From Pseudomonas sp. ok272 (GTDB lineage: Bacteria > Pseudomonadota > Gammaproteobacteria > Pseudomonadales > Pseudomonadaceae): DNA of 55,512 nucleotides. Location of the stretch: positions 154,789-210,300 of the forward strand of contig NZ_FOCB01000011.1 of assembly GCF_900109995.1 (NCBI RefSeq). The letters are read 5' to 3'. Below, piece by piece: positions 8,338-16,946 of this stretch. Positions within the stretch are counted from its first letter, which is position 1. Every line of letters begins with the position of its first letter. A program made the translations under genes and the position numbers. The notes below the pieces were generated by a model, which ran no database searches, was not told the DNA's origin, and saw nothing but the letters and a program-made list of their open reading frames with translations.

Positions 8338-9963
8338 CTAGCTGAACGGGTTGAGCTTGCCGATGATATCGGCTGTCTCATCCAGCCATCCCAGGGTTTT
8401 CATGTCACTGCTCAGTGAGCGCGGCGGATGGGCAATCAACGAATCGAGCCGGAGCAGGCGATCAAAATCGACCTGCACCGGCCCCTGCCGCAACGTCACG
8501 CCATCGTTGTAATACAGCGCCACCTTGGCGCGCTGCATGACATTGATCACCTCCTGAGCAATCAGCCCGTAGGTGATGGTCGTGGGGTGGATGCCATCGA
8601 GACTGAACAGCCCGCCTTGCTCGCGCCCCTGGGGCCCGGAGGAGAAAAAGCGCGAATCGGGCACCGGGTCCAGTTGGTTGAGCGCCGCCGGCAGATCGTA
8701 GCGGGTCCACCAGTCCGGGCGTGCCTGGGCATCGTTGATGTAACGGCGCGCCGCCAATCGGTCGAGCATGCCTGCAATGTCCAGCACGTACCAATCCAGG
8801 CCCGCCTGGCGGCAAGCCCGGACTTCATTGGCGATCGTGTCATTGTATTGATCGACCGCGCTGTCGATGGCCCGCACCTGGTTCTCGGTGATGGTGGGGT
8901 CATCCTTTTCATTGAACTGCTCGTCGGTGATCCACGGCCGCGTATAGAACGGAAAGTACCGCGAGCCGGCACCGACCTTGCGGTTCACCCCGCGAGCAAT
9001 CGGCGCGATGGTCACATGGGGCACGTTGACCAGGATCACGTGGCGGGCACTGACCGCCTTGAGCCGCTGGACCAATTGCTGGTATTCGGCGGCGAAGTGG
9101 CTGGGGCACCACACGGTGTAACGGTCTTTGCTGCCCAGGGCGTCGTAACCCTTGGCGCTCCAACTGACCTTCAACTGGGTCACGCTGCCCAGGACGTTAT
9201 TGGCCCCGATGAACACTACCAAGGTCTCAATGCCCGGCGTCGTGGCATCACCGCCACTGCCGGGCAACGCGCCTTCCTGGCCCAGCTTGCGCGCCGCATC
9301 CAGAACCGTGTCGCCGGGGTCCATGGAGGAATAGACACCCAGTGCCGCCCGGATGTTGGCGTTCTCGACCACCTGGGCAAACACATCATCCTTGGGGGTG
9401 TGCATAGCGGCTTGCAGGTTGTTCGCCGTGCGCGACAGCACGTCACGAATGTCCCAGCCATACACCGCCAGGTTGTGCATGGCCCGGTTGGTCCGCTTGA
9501 CGGTTGATCCGGGACCGCGCTCCCAATAGTCCTCGATCTGCGCCATCAGGCTTCGCAGGTCGAACCCGGCGCCGGGCAACTCCCACCAACTGATTGCATC
9601 GCCATACTTATGCTCCAACGCGCGCAACAGGTATTCGATGTTCAGCGGGATACCACCAAAACCTTCATACAACGGAAAGCGGAACGTGGCGTCGCAGCCA
9701 ATTTCCCAGGCGACAATCTTCGGCCAACTGATCCGGGTGTTGAAGATCGCGCCACTCTGGAACCCGTGAGTGACCGAGTCACCTATCGTGACCAGCTTGT
9801 TGGCACTGGTGCCCTTGAGCGGCGGCAAGACCACGTCGATGCCCAATGTCGGATCGAAGTCCGGCACCCGGGGCGCCATGTTGACAATCACCTCGGCCGG
9901 GGTATCGGCGGACCGGCGATCCTTCGGTGCATTACCTTTCATCACCACCTCTGCGCGTGTCAT
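8338..9963 (-). CDS. SGNH/GDSL-family hydrolase, large form
   Basis: A 541-residue protein with the SGNH catalytic blocks in order: GDSVTHG (nucleophile S63), a GANN block near residue 255, and DGIHPT near residue 458 (catalytic D/H). This predicts an esterase or lipase acting on an acyl or acetyl ester. It is larger than usual SGNH enzymes, with long insertions between blocks. No signal peptide is visible despite the exported partner upstream. Its ATG overlaps the stop of the upstream phospholipase C-like gene (ATGA), so the two are translationally coupled. The substrate is unknown; a lipid or cell-surface ester is a reasonable guess from the partner. Confidence 0.75.
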   Translation of the reverse strand: MTRAEVVMKGNAPKDRRSADTPAEVIVNMAPRVPDFDPTLGIDVVLPPLKGTSANKLVTIGDSVTHGFQSGAIFNTRISWPKIVAWEIGCDATFRFPLYEGFGGIPLNIEYLLRALEHKYGDAISWWELPGAGFDLRSLMAQIEDYWERGPGSTVKRTNRAMHNLAVYGWDIRDVLSRTANNLQAAMHTPKDDVFAQVVENANIRAALGVYSSMDPGDTVLDAARKLGQEGALPGSGGDATTPGIETLVVFIGANNVLGSVTQLKVSWSAKGYDALGSKDRYTVWCPSHFAAEYQQLVQRLKAVSARHVILVNVPHVTIAPIARGVNRKVGAGSRYFPFYTRPWITDEQFNEKDDPTITENQVRAIDSAVDQYNDTIANEVRACRQAGLDWYVLDIAGMLDRLAARRYINDAQARPDWWTRYDLPAALNQLDPVPDSRFFSSGPQGREQGGLFSLDGIHPTTITYGLIAQEVINVMQRAKVALYYNDGVTLRQGPVQVDFDRLLRLDSLIAHPPRSLSSDMKTLGWLDETADIIGKLNPFS

Positions 9964-10919
9964 GGGTTGATGACCACGGTCTCCCCTGCGCGGGCCTTGA
10001 GCTGCCGGTCCACGTAAAACAACATCCAGACCGAATCCTTCAGCGTTTGTACCGACTGCTGCGCAAACAGCGCTTCAAGCTCGGCGTCGCTCTTGCAGCC
10101 GGGGGCTTGCGTGCCCTTGACGAAGGTACACCTGCCATATTCGCCCCAGCCTTTTTCCGCCTGCGCGGCTTCTGGCGAGGGGTAGACCCAGTATTCGCGC
10201 CATGCCCCCGCGTTGACGCTGCCCCCCCGTTGCCCAATGGCCGCCAGGGTTGCGCTGGCCGTGCGTGTAAGCCGTCCGCTTGGATTGCTCCCCTCGGCGT
10301 CGGCGCGCAACGCCTCGCATTGCGCCTGGCTCAAGCGAAAGCTGGCCATCGATGGACTCAAGGGAAACTGGTCGAAGCCATCCTCAAGATTCCAGACCAG
10401 CAATTTGACATGAAACACCGGCACCACATGGGCCGGCACACTCATGTCCTGAATGTAGTGCAGGACCCGGCCCGCCTGTTGGTAGACCTGCGCGGTACTC
10501 GCCGCCGGCCCTTGCGCCACGCGCTCGTTCAATTGCCTGACGCGGGTCGCAAAGATGTGGTCCAGATTGCGGCTGGCGAACCACATCGGCTTGAGCGAGG
10601 CATTGCGGTTGTAAAAGTGCCAGTTGCTGATGCGCTGGCCCACTGTGGCAAGGCTCGCATCCTCGGCCTGGGTGCCGGCAATCAATGCCTCAGCCGCCTC
10701 AGCCGCCTCGGCAGACACCGTCACGCCCGGGCAAGCCTGGTAGACCTCAACCGCGGCCCGGGTGAAGGCCGGGTGGACATCGGCGTCAAACGCCAGCACC
10801 GAACCCGAGACCGTCAACCCCAGCAGCCAGACGGCCATTCGGCCAACGGCCCGGGCACGACGGCTGTCACGTTGAGGGTATCGACTGCATGGCGCAGCGT
10901 TTTGCCCGGCATTGTTCAT
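9960..10919 (-). CDS. Exported phospholipase C/P1-nuclease-like zinc protein
   Basis: A 319-residue protein with an N-terminal signal peptide (Arg-rich start, hydrophobic AVWLLGLTVSGSVLA, then FDADVHPAF). The mature part carries the zinc-ligand pattern of the bacterial phospholipase C/S1-P1 nuclease fold: an early DVHPAF, an LDH segment, and HYIQDMSVPAHVVPVFH near residue 155. The H-x3-D...H helix is the family hallmark. I chose the ATG at 10919 because AAGGGG lies upstream; the frame is open to 10946. It is coupled to the SGNH hydrolase downstream. It may cleave phospholipid head groups or nucleic acid outside the cytoplasm. The assignment is motif-based and moderate. Confidence 0.6.
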   Translation of the reverse strand: MNNAGQNAAPCSRYPQRDSRRARAVGRMAVWLLGLTVSGSVLAFDADVHPAFTRAAVEVYQACPGVTVSAEAAEAAEALIAGTQAEDASLATVGQRISNWHFYNRNASLKPMWFASRNLDHIFATRVRQLNERVAQGPAASTAQVYQQAGRVLHYIQDMSVPAHVVPVFHVKLLVWNLEDGFDQFPLSPSMASFRLSQAQCEALRADAEGSNPSGRLTRTASATLAAIGQRGGSVNAGAWREYWVYPSPEAAQAEKGWGEYGRCTFVKGTQAPGCKSDAELEALFAQQSVQTLKDSVWMLFYVDRQLKARAGETVVINP

Positions 10920-11218
10920 GTTCCAACCCCTTGTCAAACGCTGCACTTGCGCCCCCCATCACGCTCAAGACAACTGGTAGCAGCTTAGCGGTGATCTCTG
11001 ATGTTTCCTGATCAAACACCGACTTTCAGCTGCACGGCTGCTGACCCGCCAGCTATCGCTACACTTTTTCCCGCCCAAGATCCAGCGCATCTCCCTCGGC
11101 CCCTATGACCATGATCGGCATGCCGCATCTAGCTGTACATCCATACAGATAAAGATTGATCCACGTCGCCAGACCCCGCATGCTGTGCACCTTTCAAACC
11201 TCAAGACTGATGGTGGCT
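10920..11218. other. Intergenic region upstream of topB, no gene seen
   Basis: About 300 bp between the divergent phospholipase-like gene and topB. It should hold both promoters, but I see no convincing operator, hairpin or small gene. Confidence 0.6.
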
Positions 11219-13162
11219 ATGCGGCTGTTCCTCTGTGAAAAACCTTCCCAGGCCAAAGACATCGCCGCCGTGCTCGGCGCCAGCCGGCGTGGCGACGGTT
11301 GCTGGCTGGGCGCGGGTGTCACAGTGACCTGGTGCATCGGCCACCTGCTGGAAACCGCCCCACCCGACGCCTACGACGAGCGCTACAAGCGCTGGGTGCT
11401 GGCCGACCTGCCGATCATTCCCGACACATGGAAGATGCGGGTCAAGCCCAAGACGGCCAGCCAGTTCAAGGCGGTCAAACGCCTGCTCGGCGAGGCCAGC
11501 GAACTGGTGATCGCCACCGACGCCGACCGCGAGGGCGAGATGATCGCCCGGGAGCTGGTGGAGCATTGCCGCTATCGCGGGCCGATCCAGCGCCTGTGGT
11601 TGTCGGCGTTGGACGACGCGTCCATCCGCAAGGCCCTGGCGGCGCTCAAGCCCGGGGCGCAGACCTTCAGCCTGTATCACGCGGCCCTCGGACGCTCACG
11701 CGCCGACTGGCTGATCGGCATGAACATGAGCCGCCTGTTCACCCTGCTCGGCCGCCAGTCCGGGTATCAAGGCGTGCTGCCGGTCGGCCGAGTGCAAACC
11801 CCGACCTTGCGCCTGGTGGTCGACCGCGACCGCAGCATTGCCGACTTCGTGCCCGTGCCGTTCTGGGCCATCGACGTGCAACTGCTGCACGCCAACACCC
11901 CGTTCACCGCCCAATGGCGCGCGCCTTCAGAGCTGTGTGACGAACAGGACCGCTGTCTCAATCAAGCCCTGGCGCAACAAGCCGCCACGGCCATGCGCAA
12001 TGCCACTACCGCGCGCCTGGTCAAGCTGCGCACCGAACGGGTCCGCGAGGCCGCGCCGCTGCCGTTCGACCTCGGCACCTTGCAGGAAGTCTGCTCGAAG
12101 AAGCTCGGCCTCGGCGCCCAGGAAACCCTGGACGTGGCCCAGGCGCTGTACGAAACCTACAAACTCATCACCTATCCGCGCAGCGACTGCGGCTATCTAC
12201 CCGTGAGCCAGCACAGCGAGGCGCCGGCCATTCTCGACGCCCTTGGCCGAACCGACCCAGGCCTGGCCCCGCTGCTCGGGCACCTGGAACCGCAACGTCG
12301 CTCCCGGGCCTGGAACGATGCCAAGGTCAGCGCGCACCACGGCATCATCCCCACCGCTGCGGCGAAAAACCTCGATCGCCTGAGCGGCAAACACCGCGCC
12401 GTCTACACCTTGATCCGCGCGCGGTACCTGGCGCAGTTCCTGCCCAACCATGAATACGACCGCACCCAGGCCGACTTCGACTGTGCCGGGCAAGCGTTGC
12501 GGGCGGTGGGCAAGCAGATTGTCGACGCCGGCTGGAAACGCGCCCTGCCCGAAGCCCTCGCCCCCGCCAAGGGCCGCGAAGCTCCTGCACCGCAGAACCT
12601 GCCGCCCTTGACCCAGGGCCATGACTACCCGGTGGCGGACGTTATCCTCAAGGACCTCTGGACCCAACCACCCAAGCCGTTCACCGAAGGCGACCTGATC
12701 AAGGCGATGAAAAACGTCGCCAAGCTGGTGGAAGACCCGCTACTCAAGCAAAAGCTCAAGGACACCACCGGCATCGGCACCGAAGCGACCCGCGCCGGGA
12801 TCATCCAGGGCCTGCTGGATCGCGGCTACCTGATCAAACACGGCAAAGCCCTGGCCGCCACCCCCGCCGCCTTCAGCCTGATCGACGCCGTACCCCGCGC
12901 CATCGCCGACCCCGGCACCACCGCCATCTGGGAACAAGCCCTGGACATGGTGCAAAGCGGCGAAATGAGCCTGGAAACATTCGTCGCCAAACAAGCGGCC
13001 TGGATGAGCAAACACGTCAGCCGCTGCACCGGCCTGCGCCTGACCATCAGCGGCCCCGCCAGCCCAGCCGGCAAAGGCGCAGCCCCATGGAAAGGCAAAC
13101 GCAAAGCCACCACCCGCAAGGCAACACCCACCCCCAAACGCAAGGTAAAACCCGCGACCTGA
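11219..13162 (+). CDS. topB: DNA topoisomerase III
   Basis: A 647-residue type IA topoisomerase that relaxes and decatenates DNA by single-strand passage. The Toprim domain starts with LFLCEKPSQAKDIAAVLG and carries the acidic motif DADREGEMIARELV. The active-site tyrosine is in LITYPRSDCGY (about Y319). The C-terminus is a lysine/arginine-rich tail (KRKATTRKATPTPKRK) that probably binds DNA. The open frame extends upstream to 11156, but ATG 11219 matches the family N-terminus and gives E. coli-like length (653). It stands alone; a REP follows the stop. Confidence 0.95.
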   Translation: MRLFLCEKPSQAKDIAAVLGASRRGDGCWLGAGVTVTWCIGHLLETAPPDAYDERYKRWVLADLPIIPDTWKMRVKPKTASQFKAVKRLLGEASELVIATDADREGEMIARELVEHCRYRGPIQRLWLSALDDASIRKALAALKPGAQTFSLYHAALGRSRADWLIGMNMSRLFTLLGRQSGYQGVLPVGRVQTPTLRLVVDRDRSIADFVPVPFWAIDVQLLHANTPFTAQWRAPSELCDEQDRCLNQALAQQAATAMRNATTARLVKLRTERVREAAPLPFDLGTLQEVCSKKLGLGAQETLDVAQALYETYKLITYPRSDCGYLPVSQHSEAPAILDALGRTDPGLAPLLGHLEPQRRSRAWNDAKVSAHHGIIPTAAAKNLDRLSGKHRAVYTLIRARYLAQFLPNHEYDRTQADFDCAGQALRAVGKQIVDAGWKRALPEALAPAKGREAPAPQNLPPLTQGHDYPVADVILKDLWTQPPKPFTEGDLIKAMKNVAKLVEDPLLKQKLKDTTGIGTEATRAGIIQGLLDRGYLIKHGKALAATPAAFSLIDAVPRAIADPGTTAIWEQALDMVQSGEMSLETFVAKQAAWMSKHVSRCTGLRLTISGPASPAGKGAAPWKGKRKATTRKATPTPKRKVKPAT

Positions 13163-13217
13163 CATCGCCCGCAAGGGGATCATCAGCGAACACCCCTCAC
13201 CCGCCTACCCCAGCGCC

Positions 13218-13314
13218 TTGGGAGCGCGAGACCGGCTTGCCGGCGAAAGCAGTGTCCCAGTCAACATGGATGCTGGACGTGCCGGCCTCTTCGCGGGCAA
13301 GCCCGCTCCCACAG
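13218..13314. repeat. REP pair after topB
   Basis: Inverted REP variants lie at about 13218-13250 (GGCTTGCCGGCGAAAGC arm) and 13289-13314 (CGCGGGCAAGCCCGCTCCC arm). The ~330 bp between topB and the pseudogene remnant contains these and a further degenerate REP-like stretch to about 13400, and no gene. Confidence 0.7.
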
Positions 13315-13494
13315 TGGGCCTGGGTATACCTGCTAGATGCTGGTCGGCTGGCAGGACGTCTTCGCGACGGTGCGGCGATCCGACAAGCCCGCTCCCGCCC
13401 TGGTCCACGGTGAACACCCATCCCGTGTCAGGCCCGGATTTCACAGCATTGAGGCTTGGATCAACCGCAGGGCTTGATCGACTCAAGCCTTGCG

Positions 13495-13817
13495 AAACCT
13501 TCTCGTCGATGTTGCGCAGGGTTTCCAGTTGCGCCCATTGCGGCACGGTGCCCATCTGGCAGATGAACAGGATCTCGTCGGCGCCGGCGTCGATCAGGCG
13601 CTGTACGTAGCCGATGCAGTCATCCACGGTGCCGTAGGTGTCGTCCTTCCACGTCTCCAGGTCCGGACGCTCGCCGCCGCCGTACCAATAGCCCAGCGAT
13701 TCCATGAAGTAACGCTGGCCACGGATGCCGATGCGCCGTGCTTCTTCGAGTCACGGTTGTCCCAGGCCTCGTGGTACACCGCGACTTTCTTGGCGATCTC
13801 TTCCGGGCCACCGAAAC
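13495..13817 (-). pseudogene. Luciferase-like flavin monooxygenase remnant (C-terminal part)
   Basis: The minus strand encodes the C-terminal part of an LLM-class flavin-dependent oxidoreductase in two frames. FGGPEEIAKKVAVYHEAW lies in one frame, and RGQRYFMESLGYWYGGGER through AGADEILFICQMGTVPQWAQLETLRNI in another. The shift falls near 13737-13748. The end runs into unrelated sequence after NIDEK. No N-terminal half is present: the frame continues directly into an acyl-CoA-dehydrogenase-like fragment. This is debris of a deleted gene pair, not a functional gene. Confidence 0.75.
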
Positions 13818-14070
13818 CCAGCACCCAGGCCGAGGACATGCAGCCTTCGGCGAGGATCATTTGCACCTCGAAAAGTCCCTGGGCACCAGTTCATAGCCGC
13901 CCCAGCGCGTCGGCTGGAGGATACGGAAAAAGCCCGCATCATGAAAATCGGCCAGGGTCTGGGCCGGCAACTAGCCCTGCTGCGCGGCGTCGGGAGCGCG
14001 TTCACGCAGCACCGGCACCAGCTCGCGGGCCCGTTGGCGCAGCTGCTGGCGTTGCAGATCGTGGTTGAGC
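13818..14070 (-). pseudogene. Acyl-CoA-dehydrogenase-like flavoenzyme remnant (N-terminal part)
   Basis: Starting at an ATG at 14070 with AAGGAG upstream, the minus strand encodes the N-terminus of an acyl-CoA dehydrogenase-like monooxygenase of the HsaA/HpaB-hydroxylase type. An in-frame TAG sits at 13971-13973, after RERAPDAAQQG. Homology continues through LADFHDAGFFRILQPTRWGG. A single-base loss in a T run at 13871-13874 breaks the frame just before QMILAEGCMSSAWVLG. Beyond that, the frame passes straight into a luciferase-like fragment, so a deletion fused two neighbouring flavoenzyme genes. Confidence 0.75.
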
Positions 14071-14172
14071 ATCAGGTTGCTCTCCTTGGGAACCCCGTCC
14101 GCCGGGGCGCTCGCAGCATTCAAGAAACCTGTAAAGCACCGGGCATCCCTCAAACGAACCATGCGCGGGAGT

Positions 14173-14207
14173 AAAAAAAAACGCGCCGGTCAAAGACGGG
14201 CGCGGTC
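14173..14207 (-). terminator. Intrinsic terminator of the cysteine-rich protein gene
   Basis: On the minus strand a GC-rich hairpin (CGCGCC...GGCGCG) is followed by a run of nine T. This is a classical rho-independent terminator about 70 bp after the stop of the small cysteine-rich gene. Confidence 0.8.
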
Positions 14208-14276
14208 GATTGCCACGGTTTCAGGTGATCAAGGACACACAATGCGAGCAACGGGTGGAGCGACGTATCTCACTGG

Positions 14277-14627
14277 CTACTTGCGCTTGTAGCTCTTGTT
14301 GCCACTGGGCGTCAGGCAATACACGCCACCTCGAGGGCCGGTGCAAAATGCGCCGGTGCCACACTGGCAACCTTCATTGCTTTGCAGCAAGGGTTGAGGC
14401 CGTGCACTCTCTGAGCGACCACCCAGCATGGCCGAACAGCTCTTCTTCGAGGCGCTGATGGAGCCGTCGTTACACAGGAAAATATCACCGTCGCAGCGTG
14501 CGATACCGCCCTTTTTCCCCGAGCAAGGTTGATTCGCCGACCAAGTCGACGCACTGGCCAAGCACAGTAATGGAATCAGTAGCAGCATAGAGAATGGCAT
14601 CCAGCCACGGCGGAACAAAGCGCGCAC
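14277..14627 (-). CDS. Small exported eight-cysteine protein, function unknown
   Basis: A 116-residue protein with a signal peptide (basic start, MPFSMLLLIPLLCLASAS, likely cleavage after STWSA). The ~90-residue mature chain has eight cysteines, consistent with four disulfides: CSGKKGGIARC, then FLC, KSC, GCQC, FC and VYC. The basic tail reads NKSYKRK. The start is GTG at 14627, with AGGAGG eight bases upstream. It has its own terminator. It is divergent from a two-component system across ~180 bp, so it is a candidate target or signal partner of that system. I do not recognise a named domain; a periplasmic stress or inhibitor protein is only a guess. Confidence 0.7.
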   Translation of the reverse strand: MRALFRRGWMPFSMLLLIPLLCLASASTWSANQPCSGKKGGIARCDGDIFLCNDGSISASKKSCSAMLGGRSESARPQPLLQSNEGCQCGTGAFCTGPRGGVYCLTPSGNKSYKRK

Positions 14628-14809
14628 GTTAAGACCTCCTGAAATAATGGCCAGATGATATCAATGTTTACCAAGCCAATGGAAAGTCATCGACCTAACG
14701 ACACACGAGGGATCTACCCTCTACCCTGTATGAATGTTTTTTTAGAATCCCGACCGGTATTTGTTGGCACACTGCGCGCCAGTACCTCACTAAACCTTCA
14801 GGCAGCCCC

Positions 14810-15493
14810 ATGACCCGAATCCTGACCATTGAAGACGACGTCGTGACGGCCCGGGAGATCGTTGCCGAACTGAGCAGCCACGGCCTGGACGTGGACTGGG
14901 TCGCCAACGGGCGCGAAGGTTTGGCGCGGGCCGTCAGCGGTGACTACGACCTGATCACCCTCGACCGCATGCTGCCGGAGCTGGACGGCCTGGCCATCGT
15001 CACGACCCTGCGCACCATGGGCGTGTTGACGCCGATCCTGATGATCAGCGCGCTGTCCGACGTCGACGAACGCGTGCGTGGCCTGCGGGCCGGTGGCGAC
15101 GATTACTTGACCAAACCCTTCGCCACCGACGAGATGGCTGCGCGGGTCGAAGTCCTGTTGCGGCGCCAGAACACCGTCAAGGACGCCGGCACCACCCTGC
15201 GAGTCAGTGACCTGGAGCTGAACCTGATCAGCCGCGAAGCCACCCGTGACGGCCAATCGCTGACGCTGCTCCCCACCGAATACAAGCTGCTGGAGTTTTT
15301 GCTGCGCAACACCGGCCAGACGCTCTCGCGCATGATGATTTTCGAGGAAGTCTGGGGCTATCACTTCGACCCCGGCACGAACCTGATCGATGTGCACATT
15401 GGCCGCTTGCGAAAAAAAGTCGACCCGCCCAACCTCCCGCCGCTCATCAGGACCGTGCGAGGTTCGGGGTATGTCATTGCTGAACCCGTCTAA
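14810..15493 (+). CDS. OmpR/PhoB-family response regulator
   Basis: A 227-residue response regulator. The receiver domain covers residues ~1-115 (acidic pair E9-D10, phospho-acceptor D52 in LITLDRMLP, switch residue in LMISAL, conserved lysine in YLTKPF). A winged-helix DNA-binding domain covers ~125-225 (LLPTEYKLLEFLLRN through IRTVRGSGYVI). The ATG follows a short Gly/Cys-rich leader with GGCAG only as SD. Its 3' end overlaps the sensor kinase start by 23 bp. The layout resembles CusR/IrlR-type systems, but no metal-transport genes adjoin. The likely nearby target is the divergent cysteine-rich exported protein. Confidence 0.9.
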   Translation: MTRILTIEDDVVTAREIVAELSSHGLDVDWVANGREGLARAVSGDYDLITLDRMLPELDGLAIVTTLRTMGVLTPILMISALSDVDERVRGLRAGGDDYLTKPFATDEMAARVEVLLRRQNTVKDAGTTLRVSDLELNLISREATRDGQSLTLLPTEYKLLEFLLRNTGQTLSRMMIFEEVWGYHFDPGTNLIDVHIGRLRKKVDPPNLPPLIRTVRGSGYVIAEPV

Positions 15494-16868
15494 AGGCTGG
15501 CGCTCTTCCAGCAGTCGCCTGCTGGCGCTCTACAGTTCACTGTTCGTGGTCTGGAGCGGCCTGCTGATGGGCGTGATGTACTACGAAGTCTCGGACTATC
15601 TGGGCAACCTGGCCAAGCATTCGTTGATGCAACGCCAGCACCTGTTTTCGCGTTTTCACGGCGAACAGCTGGATGAAGCGCTGATGGCCAGCGTCACCTT
15701 CGACCAGCGGGGCGTCGATGCCTATGGGCTGTTCGACGCGCAGTATCGCCCGCTGCACGGCCTGATCCGCAGCCTCCCGGCCGGCCTACCGCTGGACGGT
15801 AAGGTGCACCTGCTCGACGACTGCCTCGGCCCCGCTGAATACGGACTGCCCCCGGACAGCTGCGACGCCGTGGCCAGCCGCACCCTGGATGGGCGCTGGC
15901 TGGTGCTGGTCCGCGACAACGGTTCGCTGTTCGCGGTCAACCGAATAATCCTGCATGCGCTGTTGTGGGGTGTGTCGCTGACGATCATCCCCGGTATTGC
16001 CGGCTGGCACCTGCTGCGCCGCCGGCCGCTGCGCCGGATTCGCGCCTTGCAGGCCAGCGCCGAAGCGATTGTTGCCGGTAACCTCAATCACCGCTTGCCA
16101 CTGTCCAGCCGCCGCGATGAGCTGGACATGCTGGCGGCCATCGTCAACGCCATGCTTGAGCGCATCGAGCGCCTGGTCAATGAGGTCAAGGGCGTGTGCG
16201 ACAACATCGCCCACGACCTGCGTACGCCCCTCACGCGCCTGCGCGCCCAGCTCTATCGCATGCACCAGCACGCCGGCGAGGGCTCCAGTGAGGCGATGCA
16301 ACTGGACCAGGTGATCAGCGAGACCGACACCTTGATGGCGCGCTTTCGTGGCTTGTTGCGGATCTCCGAGCTGGAGGATCAACAACGACGCTCGGGCTTT
16401 GTGCTATTCGATCCGTTGCCGCTGTTGCAGGAGCTGCACGACTTCTACCTGCCCCTGGCCGAAGAAGGCCAGTTGACCCTGACCCTTGAGGCCCCGCCCC
16501 ACCTGCCGTGGGTGACCGGGGACCGGGCGTTGCTGTTCGAGGCCCTGTCGAACCTGCTGAGCAACTCGATCAAATTCACCCCGGCCGGTGGCCAGGTGAT
16601 CGTACGCGCCTGCGACAACGCCGGCAGCACCTGCATCGCGGTCCTCGACTCCGGCCCCGGCATCCCCAAGGACAAGCGCACGGCGGTGTTCCAGCGTTTC
16701 TACCGGGTCGACGACAACGCCCAGAACGGTGGCTTCGGCCTGGGCCTGTCCATCGTCGCCGCCATCGTCAACCTGCACGGCTTCAGCCTGGACGTGGGCA
16801 GCAGCGAGCTGGGCGGCGCCTGCCTGAGCCTCGATTGTCGCCAGCAGTTACTCACCGACAGCGATTGA
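15471..16868 (+). CDS. Sensor histidine kinase
   Basis: A 465-residue membrane kinase. Transmembrane segment 1 is at ~18-40, a ~110-residue periplasmic sensor region follows (with two cysteines, DDCLGPAEYGLPPDSC), and transmembrane segment 2 is at ~160-178. HAMP comes next, then the dimerisation/phosphoacceptor helix with H~247 in NIAHDLRTPLTRL. The ATPase domain has an N box (LSNLLSNSIKF), a G1 box (DSGPGIP) and a G2 box (GGFGLGLSI). The ATG at 15471 lies inside the 3' end of the regulator gene, so translation is coupled. The paired cysteines in the sensor domain may bind metal or form a disulfide. The signal is unknown. Confidence 0.9.
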   Translation: MSLLNPSKGWRSSSSRLLALYSSLFVVWSGLLMGVMYYEVSDYLGNLAKHSLMQRQHLFSRFHGEQLDEALMASVTFDQRGVDAYGLFDAQYRPLHGLIRSLPAGLPLDGKVHLLDDCLGPAEYGLPPDSCDAVASRTLDGRWLVLVRDNGSLFAVNRIILHALLWGVSLTIIPGIAGWHLLRRRPLRRIRALQASAEAIVAGNLNHRLPLSSRRDELDMLAAIVNAMLERIERLVNEVKGVCDNIAHDLRTPLTRLRAQLYRMHQHAGEGSSEAMQLDQVISETDTLMARFRGLLRISELEDQQRRSGFVLFDPLPLLQELHDFYLPLAEEGQLTLTLEAPPHLPWVTGDRALLFEALSNLLSNSIKFTPAGGQVIVRACDNAGSTCIAVLDSGPGIPKDKRTAVFQRFYRVDDNAQNGGFGLGLSIVAAIVNLHGFSLDVGSSELGGACLSLDCRQQLLTDSD

Positions 16869-16946
16869 TCCCGTGGGGGAAGGCGTGAGCTTTCTTCGCT
16901 CGGGTGCACTTGTAAAATTAATGCCTTCGCGCAGAGTCGAGGTGAC

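Noticed and set aside
11156..11218. Upstream extension of topB
   Set aside because: The extra residues are not family-like. The Toprim N-terminus begins at ATG 11219.
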